From NCBI GenBank assembly GCA_046595995.1, contig JBKJNB010000116.1, positions 1 to 64,000 on the forward strand: 64,000 nt of DNA, in the 5' to 3' direction. This stretch comes from JAWXBR01 sp046595995. GTDB taxonomy: Bacteria; Bacteroidota; Ignavibacteria; Kapaibacteriales; Kapaibacteriaceae. Below, piece by piece: positions 1 to 8,434 of the stretch (position 1 is its first letter; the number at the start of each line of letters is the position of its first letter). Under the pieces are notes generated by a model that saw only the letters and a list, made by a program, of their open reading frames with translations, did not search any database and was not told the DNA's origin. The position numbers were made by a program, and so were the translations under genes.

Positions 1-915
1 GCTCAACGTCGCGACTCTGCCGAAGGTGCAGTGGAAGAAACACCTGGACTCTTGGCACTAAAGATGGACTCGTTATCACTCGAACGATTCGTTGTAGATA
101 AGTACTCTCTCGACGGCATATCCGCTTTGCCCACGCAGAACGATTCGCTGTGGAGGTTCTCTGTTGCGTCGAGTATCCAAAGCAGTGGCGACTTCGCAAT
201 CGGTCTTAGTACGTACGCCACTGTATGGGTGCTTCGTACACGCCTCTTTCTTGAAGGCGCTATGCGCTCATACCCCGAGCGCCTTTCGACTGTGATGTCT
301 ACCGACCTCGTTGCAAATAGCTTGCTGCCTACGACTCCTCCTGCAACCTATCCGTACACACTCGATCCGGCTCGAAGCACAATATCTGTAGGTGTAATGC
401 CCGATTCTGCGGTAGACTGGATCGTTGTAGAGTTTAGAACAGGCACCAGCGCTTCATCTGCTGTGCACTATCAAACCGGACTTCTTACGGCCTCGGGTAC
501 AATCGTCGACCCAACAACGATGCTGCCTCTGCCGATTCGTGGAATCACACCCGGCGCGTATCACATTGTTTTCCGTCACCGCAATCACCTTGCAGTGATG
601 ACGGAAGACGTGCAGCTTATCTCACCTACTTCGCAGGGATCGTTCGTTGATCTCGCACGCGGTATCGGAGTGTTCGGCGGAGCTTCGGCGATGAAGGTCC
701 TTGGTCTGATTTCGGGTCAGCGTTTGTTTGGTCTTGTTGCGGGAGACGTAACACAGGACGGCACAATCGCACGCGACGACCAGAATCAGATTTGGGATAA
801 CAAATCGCACGAGCTCTACACAACCTTCGATGCTGATCTCGACGGCTTACTCTCAACGCGTGACTGGAATTTATCCTGGAATAACAGGGGGCGTAGTAGT
901 GCAGTTCCGCGCTAG
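1..915 (+). CDS. Exported protein, C-terminal part, with dockerin-like end (5' truncated)
   Basis: The reading frame is open from the first base, so the gene begins upstream of the window. Most of the visible part is beta-rich and unrecognised. The last ~70 residues contain two calcium-loop-like repeats, GDVTQDGTIARDD and DADLDGLLSTRDW, spaced as in a type I dockerin. Dockerins bind cohesin modules, and a cohesin-like domain occurs in the protein at 8435-10741, so the two may interact; that is inference. It overlaps the next gene by 17 nt and probably shares its transcript. No sorting tail follows the dockerin-like part. The product is likely outside the inner membrane. Confidence 0.7.
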   Translation, partial: AQRRDSAEGAVEETPGLLALKMDSLSLERFVVDKYSLDGISALPTQNDSLWRFSVASSIQSSGDFAIGLSTYATVWVLRTRLFLEGAMRSYPERLSTVMSTDLVANSLLPTTPPATYPYTLDPARSTISVGVMPDSAVDWIVVEFRTGTSASSAVHYQTGLLTASGTIVDPTTMLPLPIRGITPGAYHIVFRHRNHLAVMTEDVQLISPTSQGSFVDLARGIGVFGGASAMKVLGLISGQRLFGLVAGDVTQDGTIARDDQNQIWDNKSHELYTTFDADLDGLLSTRDWNLSWNNRGRSSAVPR

Positions 916-2209
916 CCTTCTTGTTGCCATAGCTTTGTGTGCTTCGTTCATTACGTCCGTTGCACAAGACACCACCGTGCAAGCAAACATCGTTATCACG
1001 AATCAGTACGATCCACGTTTGGACTACCTGGTGTTCGATGTCGAAGTACGCCGTGTAAGCGATGATTGGTCATTGTGGTCCAACGCTACAGTTCGCTTGT
1101 GGGCAAACGATGGCATGGGGCTATTGCAGCTTGATTCCACGCAGTATTCGATTGCGTACATTCCGGGGTCAAGCGTACTTCCGATTGCGCCATATGCATC
1201 AGCAGGTATGCAAGCCTTTGCCATCGACCCGCAGCTTGACACATCGTTCGTTTCGATTGCATTTCACGGTCCCGACTCTTCAGGCTCTGCCTACTTGCTA
1301 CCCTTGCGAGACTCCCTGTATAAGCTCGGGCGCTTCGAAATTCGACGTCTCGATGGAAACCTTGCTCCGTCGTTTCTGAGCATCGTTGATTTTCGGAACT
1401 ATCGTTATCAGGCTAATGCTTTTAAGATGGATCACGATAGCGTAACGGGTGCGGGTGCCGAGCGTGAAGTATGGTTCCAGCGTCACGACAATGTCGAAAT
1501 GCTCACAACATACTCGTTCACGCAGCGCGGTGCACCATGTACTACTCTTGTCGTAACAGAGTTTACTGGTGACTACGTTGGCGATTTGAAGGTTCGCTTA
1601 CGATTTATTGCCGAGTGTGAGCTCTTCACGGCGGGCTTCTTTTTTGAACGCGCAATTGTGTCGTCAGCAGATACGAACACGCTCGTGTTCGAACCACTCC
1701 CCTTGTTGACGTATACATCGAACCCCGCACTTGTCGCTTGTTCCACGTGTGTGAGCTCAACCATCTACGAGAATTTCATCGATGATGTCTTGTATCGCCG
1801 AACGCTCTATGCGTACCGTATAGCAAGTGTTCGCCAGACTTCCGGCGAGGTGACGTACCACGATACAATCTACGTCCGCGTGCCGAACGCCATCATCTCG
1901 AATGCAGCACTTTTAGAGAATCCGTTCAAGGACCGCGCGACGGTTCAGTTTAACATCGATGACCGCTTGTTTCTCACAGCGGCTGCGTACGACTTAGGTG
2001 GACGCCTTATTAAACACCTGACCGACGAGAATGGGAAAGAGATTGTCAATCTCGAATACCCGCAAGGTTTTAAGTATACTGCCAAGTTCGAGGCACCGGA
2101 AGCAGCGTCGCAAGGGCTATATAACATCGTGTTCCTTGCAATTCCCGTTAATGATCGAACAATCGAGAATCTCTCGCGTGTCGTTATAAAAGGGCAGCTG
2201 CTACGATGA
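899..2209 (+). CDS. Exported protein with T9SS-like C-terminal domain
   Basis: About 436 residues. I chose the GTG at 899 because it follows an AGGGGG ribosome-binding site by about 7 nt and directly starts a clear signal peptide (QFRASLLVAIALCASFITS, cut before or near QDT). The frame is open further upstream, but that part looks non-coding. The body is beta-rich with no catalytic motif I recognise. The last ~85 residues (from about NPFKDRATVQFNI) resemble the beta-sandwich tail used for type IX secretion: AYDLGGRLIKHL, then GLYNIVFLA and a basic end. It overlaps the previous gene by 17 nt and the next by 4 nt (ATGA). Confidence 0.7.
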   Translation: MQFRASLLVAIALCASFITSVAQDTTVQANIVITNQYDPRLDYLVFDVEVRRVSDDWSLWSNATVRLWANDGMGLLQLDSTQYSIAYIPGSSVLPIAPYASAGMQAFAIDPQLDTSFVSIAFHGPDSSGSAYLLPLRDSLYKLGRFEIRRLDGNLAPSFLSIVDFRNYRYQANAFKMDHDSVTGAGAEREVWFQRHDNVEMLTTYSFTQRGAPCTTLVVTEFTGDYVGDLKVRLRFIAECELFTAGFFFERAIVSSADTNTLVFEPLPLLTYTSNPALVACSTCVSSTIYENFIDDVLYRRTLYAYRIASVRQTSGEVTYHDTIYVRVPNAIISNAALLENPFKDRATVQFNIDDRLFLTAAAYDLGGRLIKHLTDENGKEIVNLEYPQGFKYTAKFEAPEAASQGLYNIVFLAIPVNDRTIENLSRVVIKGQLLR

Positions 2210-3024
2210 GGTTATGGCTAGCTCATATCGCCGGTTTGCTGTGTCTCCTGGGTGCGACATCTGTGGCGTATGCTCAGACCTTTAATTCTGGGACTACAGA
2301 TGACCTTACAGGGTCTGACGACTCCTTGGCGTTACGACAAGAGTGGTGGATTGGTGTGAACGCTTCGGGTTTTTACCAACAAAACTTCGGCGCCCTTTCA
2401 GTTCAATATGTCGGTAGCGAAGCACCTGGCTCGGTTCGCCTACACGCGAACACAGAAGGGGGCAGTGGATACGGTGCAGGGATAGGACCAATAGCCGAGT
2501 TCCGTCCGATTAGGTCACGGCTAGCTTTTGGCTTGTTGTTAGCTGGAGAATGGCGTACATTTCGCAGCGAATCGACAACACCTATTTCAAATGATATTTA
2601 TGCTTACAACGCGACATTTGAAACGCACGCAACAGCGTGGTATGCAACCATATCACCATTCGTTCGGTACCAATTGAACGCATCGGGAGCATACATGCTT
2701 TGCGGGATTACAGTCGATGTACCACTAAAGGTAACTGACACCTACGTGTGGCAGCATGAGGTTCCGCACATAGGAGAGACACCGGGAACAGCGTCTGGTC
2801 GCGCGCTAACCAGTATAAAGTTTCAGACCGAGCTCGATATGCGTGTTAGATTTGGAATGCAATTAGGTTTTGGGCACGACTTTATGGTCGGCCTCTTTGG
2901 ATACAAAAACCAGCTTATTTCACCGTATGTCGTAATCCAGGGCGGAACGCCTATCGTGTCGTCTCCGACGGCACTCAACGGCCTTATCGCACGCGTTGGC
3001 GTCCTGTGGAAATACGGTTTGTGA
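2206..3024 (+). CDS. Probable outer-membrane beta-barrel protein
   Basis: 272 residues starting at the ATG of an ATGA overlap with the upstream exported protein. A signal peptide is visible (LAHIAGLLCLLGATSVAYA-Q). The mature part alternates aromatic and polar residues with many glycines and short strands, ending in a hydrophobic aromatic strand (VGVLWKYGL), as expected for a small barrel with its last strand at the C-terminus. No enzymatic motif is seen. A similar barrel-like gene follows another tail-bearing protein at 10741-11517. Both therefore look like surface-protein plus barrel pairs; partnership is inferred from order only. Confidence 0.6.
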   Translation: MRLWLAHIAGLLCLLGATSVAYAQTFNSGTTDDLTGSDDSLALRQEWWIGVNASGFYQQNFGALSVQYVGSEAPGSVRLHANTEGGSGYGAGIGPIAEFRPIRSRLAFGLLLAGEWRTFRSESTTPISNDIYAYNATFETHATAWYATISPFVRYQLNASGAYMLCGITVDVPLKVTDTYVWQHEVPHIGETPGTASGRALTSIKFQTELDMRVRFGMQLGFGHDFMVGLFGYKNQLISPYVVIQGGTPIVSSPTALNGLIARVGVLWKYGL

Positions 3025-3060
3025 AGATCGCACCTTACACCACTAGTGCGAATTGAGGTC

Positions 3061-3095
3061 ACAGTTAAAGCCCCGGCTTGCCGGGGCCTAACTGT
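3061..3095. terminator. Long hairpin, candidate bidirectional terminator
   Basis: The stem pairs ACAGTTA (3061-3067) with TAACTGT (3089-3095) and GCCCCGG with CCGGGGC inside, around a CTTG loop. It lies about 36 nt after the stop of the barrel gene. No clean T-tract follows, so the call rests on the stem and its position between convergent genes. Confidence 0.55.
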
Positions 3096-3143
3096 ATAAA
3101 GGGGAGTCGTAGTAGTGGGACAGTGCGAATTGAGGTCACAGTG

Positions 3144-3170
3144 AGCCCCGGCTAGTCCGGGGTTTGCTGT
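3144..3170 (+). terminator. GC hairpin followed by T-rich tract
   Basis: CCCCGG (3146-3151) pairs with CCGGGG (3157-3162) around CTAGT, followed on the plus strand by TTTGCTGTTTG. This is a second intrinsic-terminator candidate in the convergent junction and part of the duplicated module. Confidence 0.5.
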
Positions 3171-3178
3171 TTGTAGAA

Positions 3179-3226
3179 AGACCTAACCGACTGGTTGAAG
3201 CGAGACCTAACCGACTGGTTGAAGCG
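3179..3226. repeat. Perfect 24-bp tandem duplication across the stop codon of the kinase gene
   Basis: Two adjacent identical 24-bp units (3179-3202 and 3203-3226) begin AGACCTAACCGACTGG. On the minus strand the inner unit encodes the last residues SLQPVG and the TAG stop (3209-3207). The outer unit repeats them after the stop. The unit is a multiple of three, so readthrough would re-encode the same end. Confidence 0.9.
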
Positions 3227-5297
3227 AGAGTTTAAAGCATGCTCCCGTGCTTGTTGTTTGCTCGTATGAGAGCTTTGCGGCAATACGAGACGCCATGCGT
3301 TGGGCAAGATATAGTCCAAGGCCAAGCGATTCCTCGCCAGCAGTTGGGCGCGTACTAAGTCGGGTGTACTTGGTAAAGAGCTTGGCACGTTCATCGGCAG
3401 GGATGCCAGGTCCTTCGTCAATAACGCGAATAGATGGAGTCGCGCCACCGGTCACATCTAGAGTTATCATGGTGCCAGGTGGCGAGAACTTGATGGCATT
3501 TGATACGAGATTATCGAGAATGGCTTCGACAATCGAAGCGTCGCCCGCAGCCCAAGCCGATTCTTCTTGAAGCACCCGTAGGGTAGTGTCTTTGGATTCC
3601 GCGCGTGTAACATGACGATCAACAGCTCGAAAGGCTAGCCGCACAAGATCCATCGTTTCGTTACGAAGCTTCTGGGAGCGTCCAACATCTCGGCTAATCT
3701 CCAAGAAAGCGTGCACAGTGGCCTGCATTCTTGCAGTCGTCGTAAGGAGATCACGACAAATCGATACAACATCCTCTGAACTTAGGGCCGCATAATGTCC
3801 AATGACGGTCTGAAGCATCGAACGTAAATCGCCCAGGGGGTTTCGCAAGTCGTGTGCTGCAACAGCCATGAACTCGTCCTTCTCGATAACCTGGTCACGT
3901 AGCTCAGCATTCTCACTTTTTAGCTGCTCCACCTGTTCGTTGAGGTCACTCGCGTTCTGTAAGGCAGTCGTGAGCTGGGTTTTCACCGATGTCAGGTCAT
4001 GATCGACGATTGCGTTTCTGCGCGCACTTTCACCTGCCGAGACCTGTTGTTGAAGGAAGGCTTGGCTTTGCGCTACAATCGAGGCCAACGACTCCACGCG
4101 TTTGTCGAGTTCGGCCTGCGAACGAGCAAGCTCCATGAATACGACCTGAACATCTGCCGGAGCATGCAGCTCCCGGTAAAGGACGAGCGCACGCTGGAGG
4201 TAGGGGACGGCCTGCTGTGGCGTACCCATGCTGCGAAAGAGTAAACCCAGTTCGTATGACCAGTGTGCTTCGTCGGCAGGATAGGGCTGCGTAGCGCAGA
4301 GGGCCACTGCGCGCTGCAACAAGGAAAGTGCTTCGTCATACCGCCCCTGCGTGCGATACAATGCGCCTAGTTTTCCGGCAATCGGACCTTCGATATTGGT
4401 AAGCATCATTCGGTTGGAGTACTCCAAAGCCCGAATGAGTGCTGTTTCGGCAGCGACACTCTCGTTCAGCTCCAAATACACACTTGCACAGGCCACTTGG
4501 CAGTGTGCCAACACGGCAGGAATGTGAAGAAACTGAGCAACGCCCATACCTTCGTCAAGGTGCCGACGTGCGCCCACTGCGTCTCCCTGCCGAGCCAAAA
4601 TAACCGCAATCGTACACGACGTTTTTGCTAGTTCATTTACCTGCTGTTCAATACGAAGTATATCGTTTGCCCGAATAAGGTAGGTCAGAGCACGATCGAC
4701 TTGGGACCGCCGTAGGAATGCATCTGCATGCTGAAGGAACACCCTAGCAAGGCCTACCTGATCGTCAACGCCTTCGAGCAGCCGTAAAGCATGCGCATAG
4801 GTCTCGTTCATCTGCTCTACGTCATCCAGTGCATCGTATGCAGTAGCAAGCATTGTCCAAATCCGTGCTGCGAGTTCAGAATCCTTTACCTCAGAAACGA
4901 ACGGACGTGCAGTTTCAAGGAGACCGATGGCGTCGAGGTGGCGTCCGGAGCGCACCCACAACGCCCCCTGCTCGACATCGAGCAGAGCCTTGCAATCGGG
5001 TGATGACGTAGCAACAGGACGTGCTTCATCAATCCATGCCTGGGCGGCGCTAACGTCCGCCGTCGCAGCATGTTCTGCTAGTAATTGATAAAAGAGTATG
5101 CGATCGGTAGGTGCAGCAAGGCCGCGTGCCATTGCCACAGTCTCTTCGAGGGCATCTGCTGCCTGCGCAGGGTCATCGCTGTCGAGCAGCGCTACGCGCA
5201 GGCGTGCGCGAATTGCGTATACCACGCCGGCGTCTCCACTCACGTTAGCCCACATGAGCAGCGGTGTGATCGATTGGATTACCCATACTGTTCGCAT
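3207..5297 (-). CDS. Soluble TPR-containing sensor histidine kinase
   Basis: 696 residues. Roughly residues 1-420 are helical repeats of TPR type (for example GALYRTQGRYDEALSLLQRA and LGLLFRSMGTPQQAVPYLQR). A coiled coil follows (about 430-470), then a HisKA domain with phospho-acceptor His482 in AAHDLRNPLGDL, and an HATPase_c domain with N-box DNLVSNAIKFSPPG, G1 box DEGPGIP and G2 box GLGLYLAQRM. No signal peptide or membrane segment is seen, so it should sense a cytoplasmic signal, probably a protein or small molecule bound by the TPR part. No response regulator is adjacent. The gene is divergent from nuoM, and a -7-like element lies at 5330-5337. Confidence 0.85.
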   Translation of the reverse strand: MRTVWVIQSITPLLMWANVSGDAGVVYAIRARLRVALLDSDDPAQAADALEETVAMARGLAAPTDRILFYQLLAEHAATADVSAAQAWIDEARPVATSSPDCKALLDVEQGALWVRSGRHLDAIGLLETARPFVSEVKDSELAARIWTMLATAYDALDDVEQMNETYAHALRLLEGVDDQVGLARVFLQHADAFLRRSQVDRALTYLIRANDILRIEQQVNELAKTSCTIAVILARQGDAVGARRHLDEGMGVAQFLHIPAVLAHCQVACASVYLELNESVAAETALIRALEYSNRMMLTNIEGPIAGKLGALYRTQGRYDEALSLLQRAVALCATQPYPADEAHWSYELGLLFRSMGTPQQAVPYLQRALVLYRELHAPADVQVVFMELARSQAELDKRVESLASIVAQSQAFLQQQVSAGESARRNAIVDHDLTSVKTQLTTALQNASDLNEQVEQLKSENAELRDQVIEKDEFMAVAAHDLRNPLGDLRSMLQTVIGHYAALSSEDVVSICRDLLTTTARMQATVHAFLEISRDVGRSQKLRNETMDLVRLAFRAVDRHVTRAESKDTTLRVLQEESAWAAGDASIVEAILDNLVSNAIKFSPPGTMITLDVTGGATPSIRVIDEGPGIPADERAKLFTKYTRLSTRPTAGEESLGLGLYLAQRMASRIAAKLSYEQTTSTGACFKLSLQPVG

Positions 5298-5329
5298 AAG
5301 ATACGGTATGAACTCGGCTTATCATCACC

Positions 5330-5337
5330 CAAATCTA
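5330..5337 (-). promoter_or_regulatory. Bacteroidota-type -7 element (TAGATTTG) for the TPR kinase
   Basis: On the minus strand the octamer fits TAnnTTTG and lies 32 nt before the kinase ATG. No good -33 TTG partner is visible at the usual distance. Confidence 0.45.
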
Positions 5338-5352
5338 AAGGCCGTTGTTTGG

Positions 5353-5360
5353 TATATTTG
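5353..5360 (+). promoter_or_regulatory. Bacteroidota-type -7 element (TATATTTG) for nuoM
   Basis: Matches TAnnTTTG and lies 40 nt before the chosen nuoM ATG. It suggests nuoM-nuoN has its own promoter in the 103-bp divergent gap. No clear -33 element is seen. Confidence 0.45.
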
Positions 5361-5400
5361 GCCGCTTTTTGATCCATCCCTAACGAACAGACGGATACGT

Positions 5401-6921
5401 ATGGGCATGTCCGCCCTGTTGTTGACCCTCCTTATTCCACTTGCAGGATCGCTGGCCATTCTGTTCATCAATAGTGAAGAACGAAGGGCCATAAAGATCA
5501 CGACACTCATTGTGTCCGTGCTGACGTTCATTGCATCCCTTGGTCTGCTCCCAGACTTCGATCGCAATACGGCCGCAATGCAGTTTGCAATGTCGCATCA
5601 GTGGATTCCAGCCCTGGATGCGGGCTTCCGCATCGGTATCGATGGCACATCGCTGCTTTTGGTGCTCTTAACGACCTTCATGATGCCCATCGCCATCCTG
5701 GCATCATGGGGTCCAATCCAGAAACACGAAAAACTTTATTACGCACTCTTGCTCTTGCTGCAGTTCGGCATGACTGGTGTGTTTATCTCGCTTGATACGT
5801 TCCTCTTCTATGTGTTCTGGGAGCTCATTCTCATACCGATGTACTTCATTATCGGCGTGTGGGGTGGGAAGGACAGAATTTATGCTGCGCTGAAGTTCTT
5901 CCTGTACACACTGGTTGGCTCACTGCTGATGCTTGTGGCCATCATCTGGCTCGGCTTCTTCGCAGAAAGCCTTGGTGCAGGATTCACAACGGATCTTGCA
6001 AAACTGAAGCTCATCGGACCTCAGATTCCCGCAGACTATCAGGTATGGCTCTTCCTAGCGTTTGCACTGTCGTTCATGATTAAGGTGCCATTGTTTCCGC
6101 TGCACACATGGTTACCCGATGCTCACGTGCAGGCGCCCACAGCGGGCTCTGTAATCCTTGCCGCAGTGCTCCTGAAACTCGGCACATACGGACTCATCCG
6201 TTTCAATCTTGAACTATTTCCGCAGTCTTCTGCCGCGCTTGCCGGACCCATCTGTGTACTTGCCGTAATTGGCATTGTGTATGGGGCTCTCGTGGCTATG
6301 GTCCAGACGGACATCAAAAAGCTAGTGGCGTACTCGTCCGTAAGCCACCTCGGCTTTGTTGTGCTGGGCATCTTCTCGCTAACGGTTGAGGGTATACAGG
6401 GCGCTGTCATTCTGATGGTTAGTCACGGTCTTTCTACAGGCATGCTGTTCTTGTGCGTGGGTATGTTGTACGATCGACGCCACACCCGAGAGATCTCGGA
6501 GTATAGTGGTATCACGAAAGTCATGCCACACTTCGCTGTCCTTTTTGCCATTACAATGTTTGCCAGCGTCGGCCTCCCTGGTTTGAGTGGCTTCATCGGC
6601 GAGTACCTGACACTTGTTGGTGCCTTTACAAGTCCGTTTCTGAACTCATGGGCTTATGCCATCGTTGCTTCGACGGGCGTAATCTTAGCTGCGTGCTACT
6701 TGCTGTGGATGTTTCAACGCGTGATGTTTGGTGAAAACGACAACCCTGCGAACAAACACCTGCGCGATCTCAGTAAGATCGAGTATTGGCAGCTGATACC
6801 CATCGTCATCTTTATCGTGTGGATAGGTGTCCAACCACGGACGTTCATGGACCTGTCGGAGAAAAGCGTTCGCGCTGTTGTCGAGTCGATAGAAAACGTA
6901 AAGTTCGGACGCACCAAATAG
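5401..6921 (+). CDS. nuoM: NADH-quinone oxidoreductase subunit M
   Basis: 506 residues from the ATG at 5401 (a second ATG at 5407 is possible; the frame upstream is antisense to the kinase and not credible). It is a polytopic inner-membrane antiporter-like subunit of complex I with about 14 hydrophobic segments. Family signatures include FYVFWELILIPMYFIIGVWG (the conserved Glu of TM5), VPLFPLHTWLPDAHVQAPT, DIKKLVAYSSVSHLGFV and GLPGLSGFIGEY. It takes part in proton pumping coupled to quinone reduction. Only nuoN follows; nuoA-L are not adjacent and must lie elsewhere. Confidence 0.95.
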   Translation: MGMSALLLTLLIPLAGSLAILFINSEERRAIKITTLIVSVLTFIASLGLLPDFDRNTAAMQFAMSHQWIPALDAGFRIGIDGTSLLLVLLTTFMMPIAILASWGPIQKHEKLYYALLLLLQFGMTGVFISLDTFLFYVFWELILIPMYFIIGVWGGKDRIYAALKFFLYTLVGSLLMLVAIIWLGFFAESLGAGFTTDLAKLKLIGPQIPADYQVWLFLAFALSFMIKVPLFPLHTWLPDAHVQAPTAGSVILAAVLLKLGTYGLIRFNLELFPQSSAALAGPICVLAVIGIVYGALVAMVQTDIKKLVAYSSVSHLGFVVLGIFSLTVEGIQGAVILMVSHGLSTGMLFLCVGMLYDRRHTREISEYSGITKVMPHFAVLFAITMFASVGLPGLSGFIGEYLTLVGAFTSPFLNSWAYAIVASTGVILAACYLLWMFQRVMFGENDNPANKHLRDLSKIEYWQLIPIVIFIVWIGVQPRTFMDLSEKSVRAVVESIENVKFGRTK

Positions 6922-6933
6922 GAATCTGGCGGC

Positions 6934-8370
6934 ATGGACATCGAATTTTTCGGATCTCTTCCCCTAATCGTTATCTGGCTTGCGCTGGGCGCTGTCGGTA
7001 TCGTTATCCAAGCATTCGTTCGCGATAACTCTCGACTTGTGTTCGGATACTACATCGGCACGCTTGCAGTAACTGCAATTCTTGCCATCGTGACATCGGG
7101 ACATAAGGGCTATGCGTTCGAGCAGATGATTACGCTTGGGGGCTACGCAAACTATTTCGACGTCCTGTTCTGCGGAACGGGCATTCTTACAATGTTCGCA
7201 GCGCGTCCGTATTTACAACGCGAAGACGTCGAGCTCGATGAATTCTACACTTTGTTAGTATCGTCAGTTGCAGGCATGATGCTAATGGCTCATGCAAACA
7301 ACCTGGTGACCCTTTTCATTGGTATTGAATTGATGTCGCTGTCATTCTACGTCCTTACCGGCTTCATGCGGTCGAATATCCGCAGCGTTGAGGCGGCATT
7401 GAAGTACTTCCTTCTTGGTGCATTCTCAACTGGCTTTCTTGTCTACGGCATGGCGCTGGTGTACGGCAGTACAAATTCATTGCAGTACAATGTGATTTCG
7501 CAAGTCGTACTCGGCGGCGGTGTGTTGTTCCCCGCACTCTTCGTTATTGGTGTGACGTTGCTCACGGTTGGCCTCAGCTTCAAGATCGCAGCGTTCCCAT
7601 TTCATCAGTGGGCGCCCGACGTATACGAAGGCGCACCTACCGTCGTATCTGCATACATGAGCACGGCAGGTAAGGCTGCGGCGTTTAGTGCGTTTATACC
7701 CGTGTTTGCTGCTGTCATGCCGAATAGTGCCGTCAACGGTGCACTCTCGAACCTTCCTTTGATGGTTGCGGTAATCGCAGCGGTTACGATGCTCATTGGT
7801 AACATCACCGCTGTTGCGCAGAGCAACGTGAAACGTATGCTGGCGTACTCGTCCGTTGCTCACGCTGGCTATATGCTCATTGGTATTGTGACTGGTGGCA
7901 CGGCAGGCACGAATGCCATCGTGTACTATGCAACCGTCTATACATTTATGCAATTGGGCGCGTTCGTTATTGTGGGTTTGCTTGAACGTAACAACGAACA
8001 CTTCTTGGATATGAAGGACTACGCAGGACTTCATCACAAGCAGCCTATGCTTGCGGCTCTCATGGCAATGTTCATGTTTGCTCTGGCGGGCATTCCACCG
8101 TTTGCGGGTTTCTTTGGCAAATACTTGCTCTTTATGACAGCCATCGAGTCGGGGTACACGTGGCTCGCTATAGTCGGTGTAGTGTCATCAGTGATTTCGG
8201 CCTACTTCTACCTTGGCCTCATTGTACGCATGTACTTCCAAGACCCTTCAGGCGAGCCCCTTACAGCAAGACCCGGGCTTGCAGGCATTACGCTCATTGT
8301 GAGTTCGGCGGCAATTATCCTACTCGGCATCTTTCCGCAGGTGCTTTTGGACATCTTTCATTCCTGGTAA
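6934..8370 (+). CDS. nuoN: NADH-quinone oxidoreductase subunit N
   Basis: 478 residues, start at the ATG 12 nt after the nuoM stop. It is a polytopic membrane protein of the NuoN type: FIGIELMSLSFYVLTGFMR (conserved Glu in TM5), FKIAAFPFHQWAPDVYEGAPT, NVKRMLAYSSVAHAGYMLIG and GIPPFAGFFGKYLLF are diagnostic. It forms one of the antiporter-like channels of complex I beside NuoM. It is cotranscribed with nuoM, and the next gene starts within 65 nt, so transcription may continue into the exported protein. Confidence 0.95.
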   Translation: MDIEFFGSLPLIVIWLALGAVGIVIQAFVRDNSRLVFGYYIGTLAVTAILAIVTSGHKGYAFEQMITLGGYANYFDVLFCGTGILTMFAARPYLQREDVELDEFYTLLVSSVAGMMLMAHANNLVTLFIGIELMSLSFYVLTGFMRSNIRSVEAALKYFLLGAFSTGFLVYGMALVYGSTNSLQYNVISQVVLGGGVLFPALFVIGVTLLTVGLSFKIAAFPFHQWAPDVYEGAPTVVSAYMSTAGKAAAFSAFIPVFAAVMPNSAVNGALSNLPLMVAVIAAVTMLIGNITAVAQSNVKRMLAYSSVAHAGYMLIGIVTGGTAGTNAIVYYATVYTFMQLGAFVIVGLLERNNEHFLDMKDYAGLHHKQPMLAALMAMFMFALAGIPPFAGFFGKYLLFMTAIESGYTWLAIVGVVSSVISAYFYLGLIVRMYFQDPSGEPLTARPGLAGITLIVSSAAIILLGIFPQVLLDIFHSW

Positions 8371-8434
8371 CTGCACGGAGGATGCGTTGACTCCGTCTGT
8401 AACTTGCCCTATACAGCAAGGACTTTGCACAGGC

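Larger units (their letters stand above)
3045..3170. repeat. Duplicated 21-bp motif, each copy followed by a GC-rich hairpin
   Basis: An identical 21-bp sequence beginning AGTGCGAATTGAGG occurs at 3045-3065 and 3122-3142. Each copy is followed within a few bases by a hairpin with a CCCCGG/CCGGGG core (3070-3087 and 3146-3162). The first hairpin can extend to an outer stem ACAGTTA/TAACTGT over 3061-3095. The second is followed by TTTGCTGTTT. The module lies between two convergent genes and probably ends transcription from one or both sides. Confidence 0.7.

Noticed and set aside
5098..5400. A 101-residue N-terminal extension of NuoM
   Set aside because: It is antisense to the kinase gene and lacks hydrophobic character; family proteins start at about 5401.
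7477..8037. Minus-strand open frame of 186 codons
   Set aside because: Antisense to nuoN membrane helices; His/Arg/Thr-rich nonsense typical of a shadow frame.
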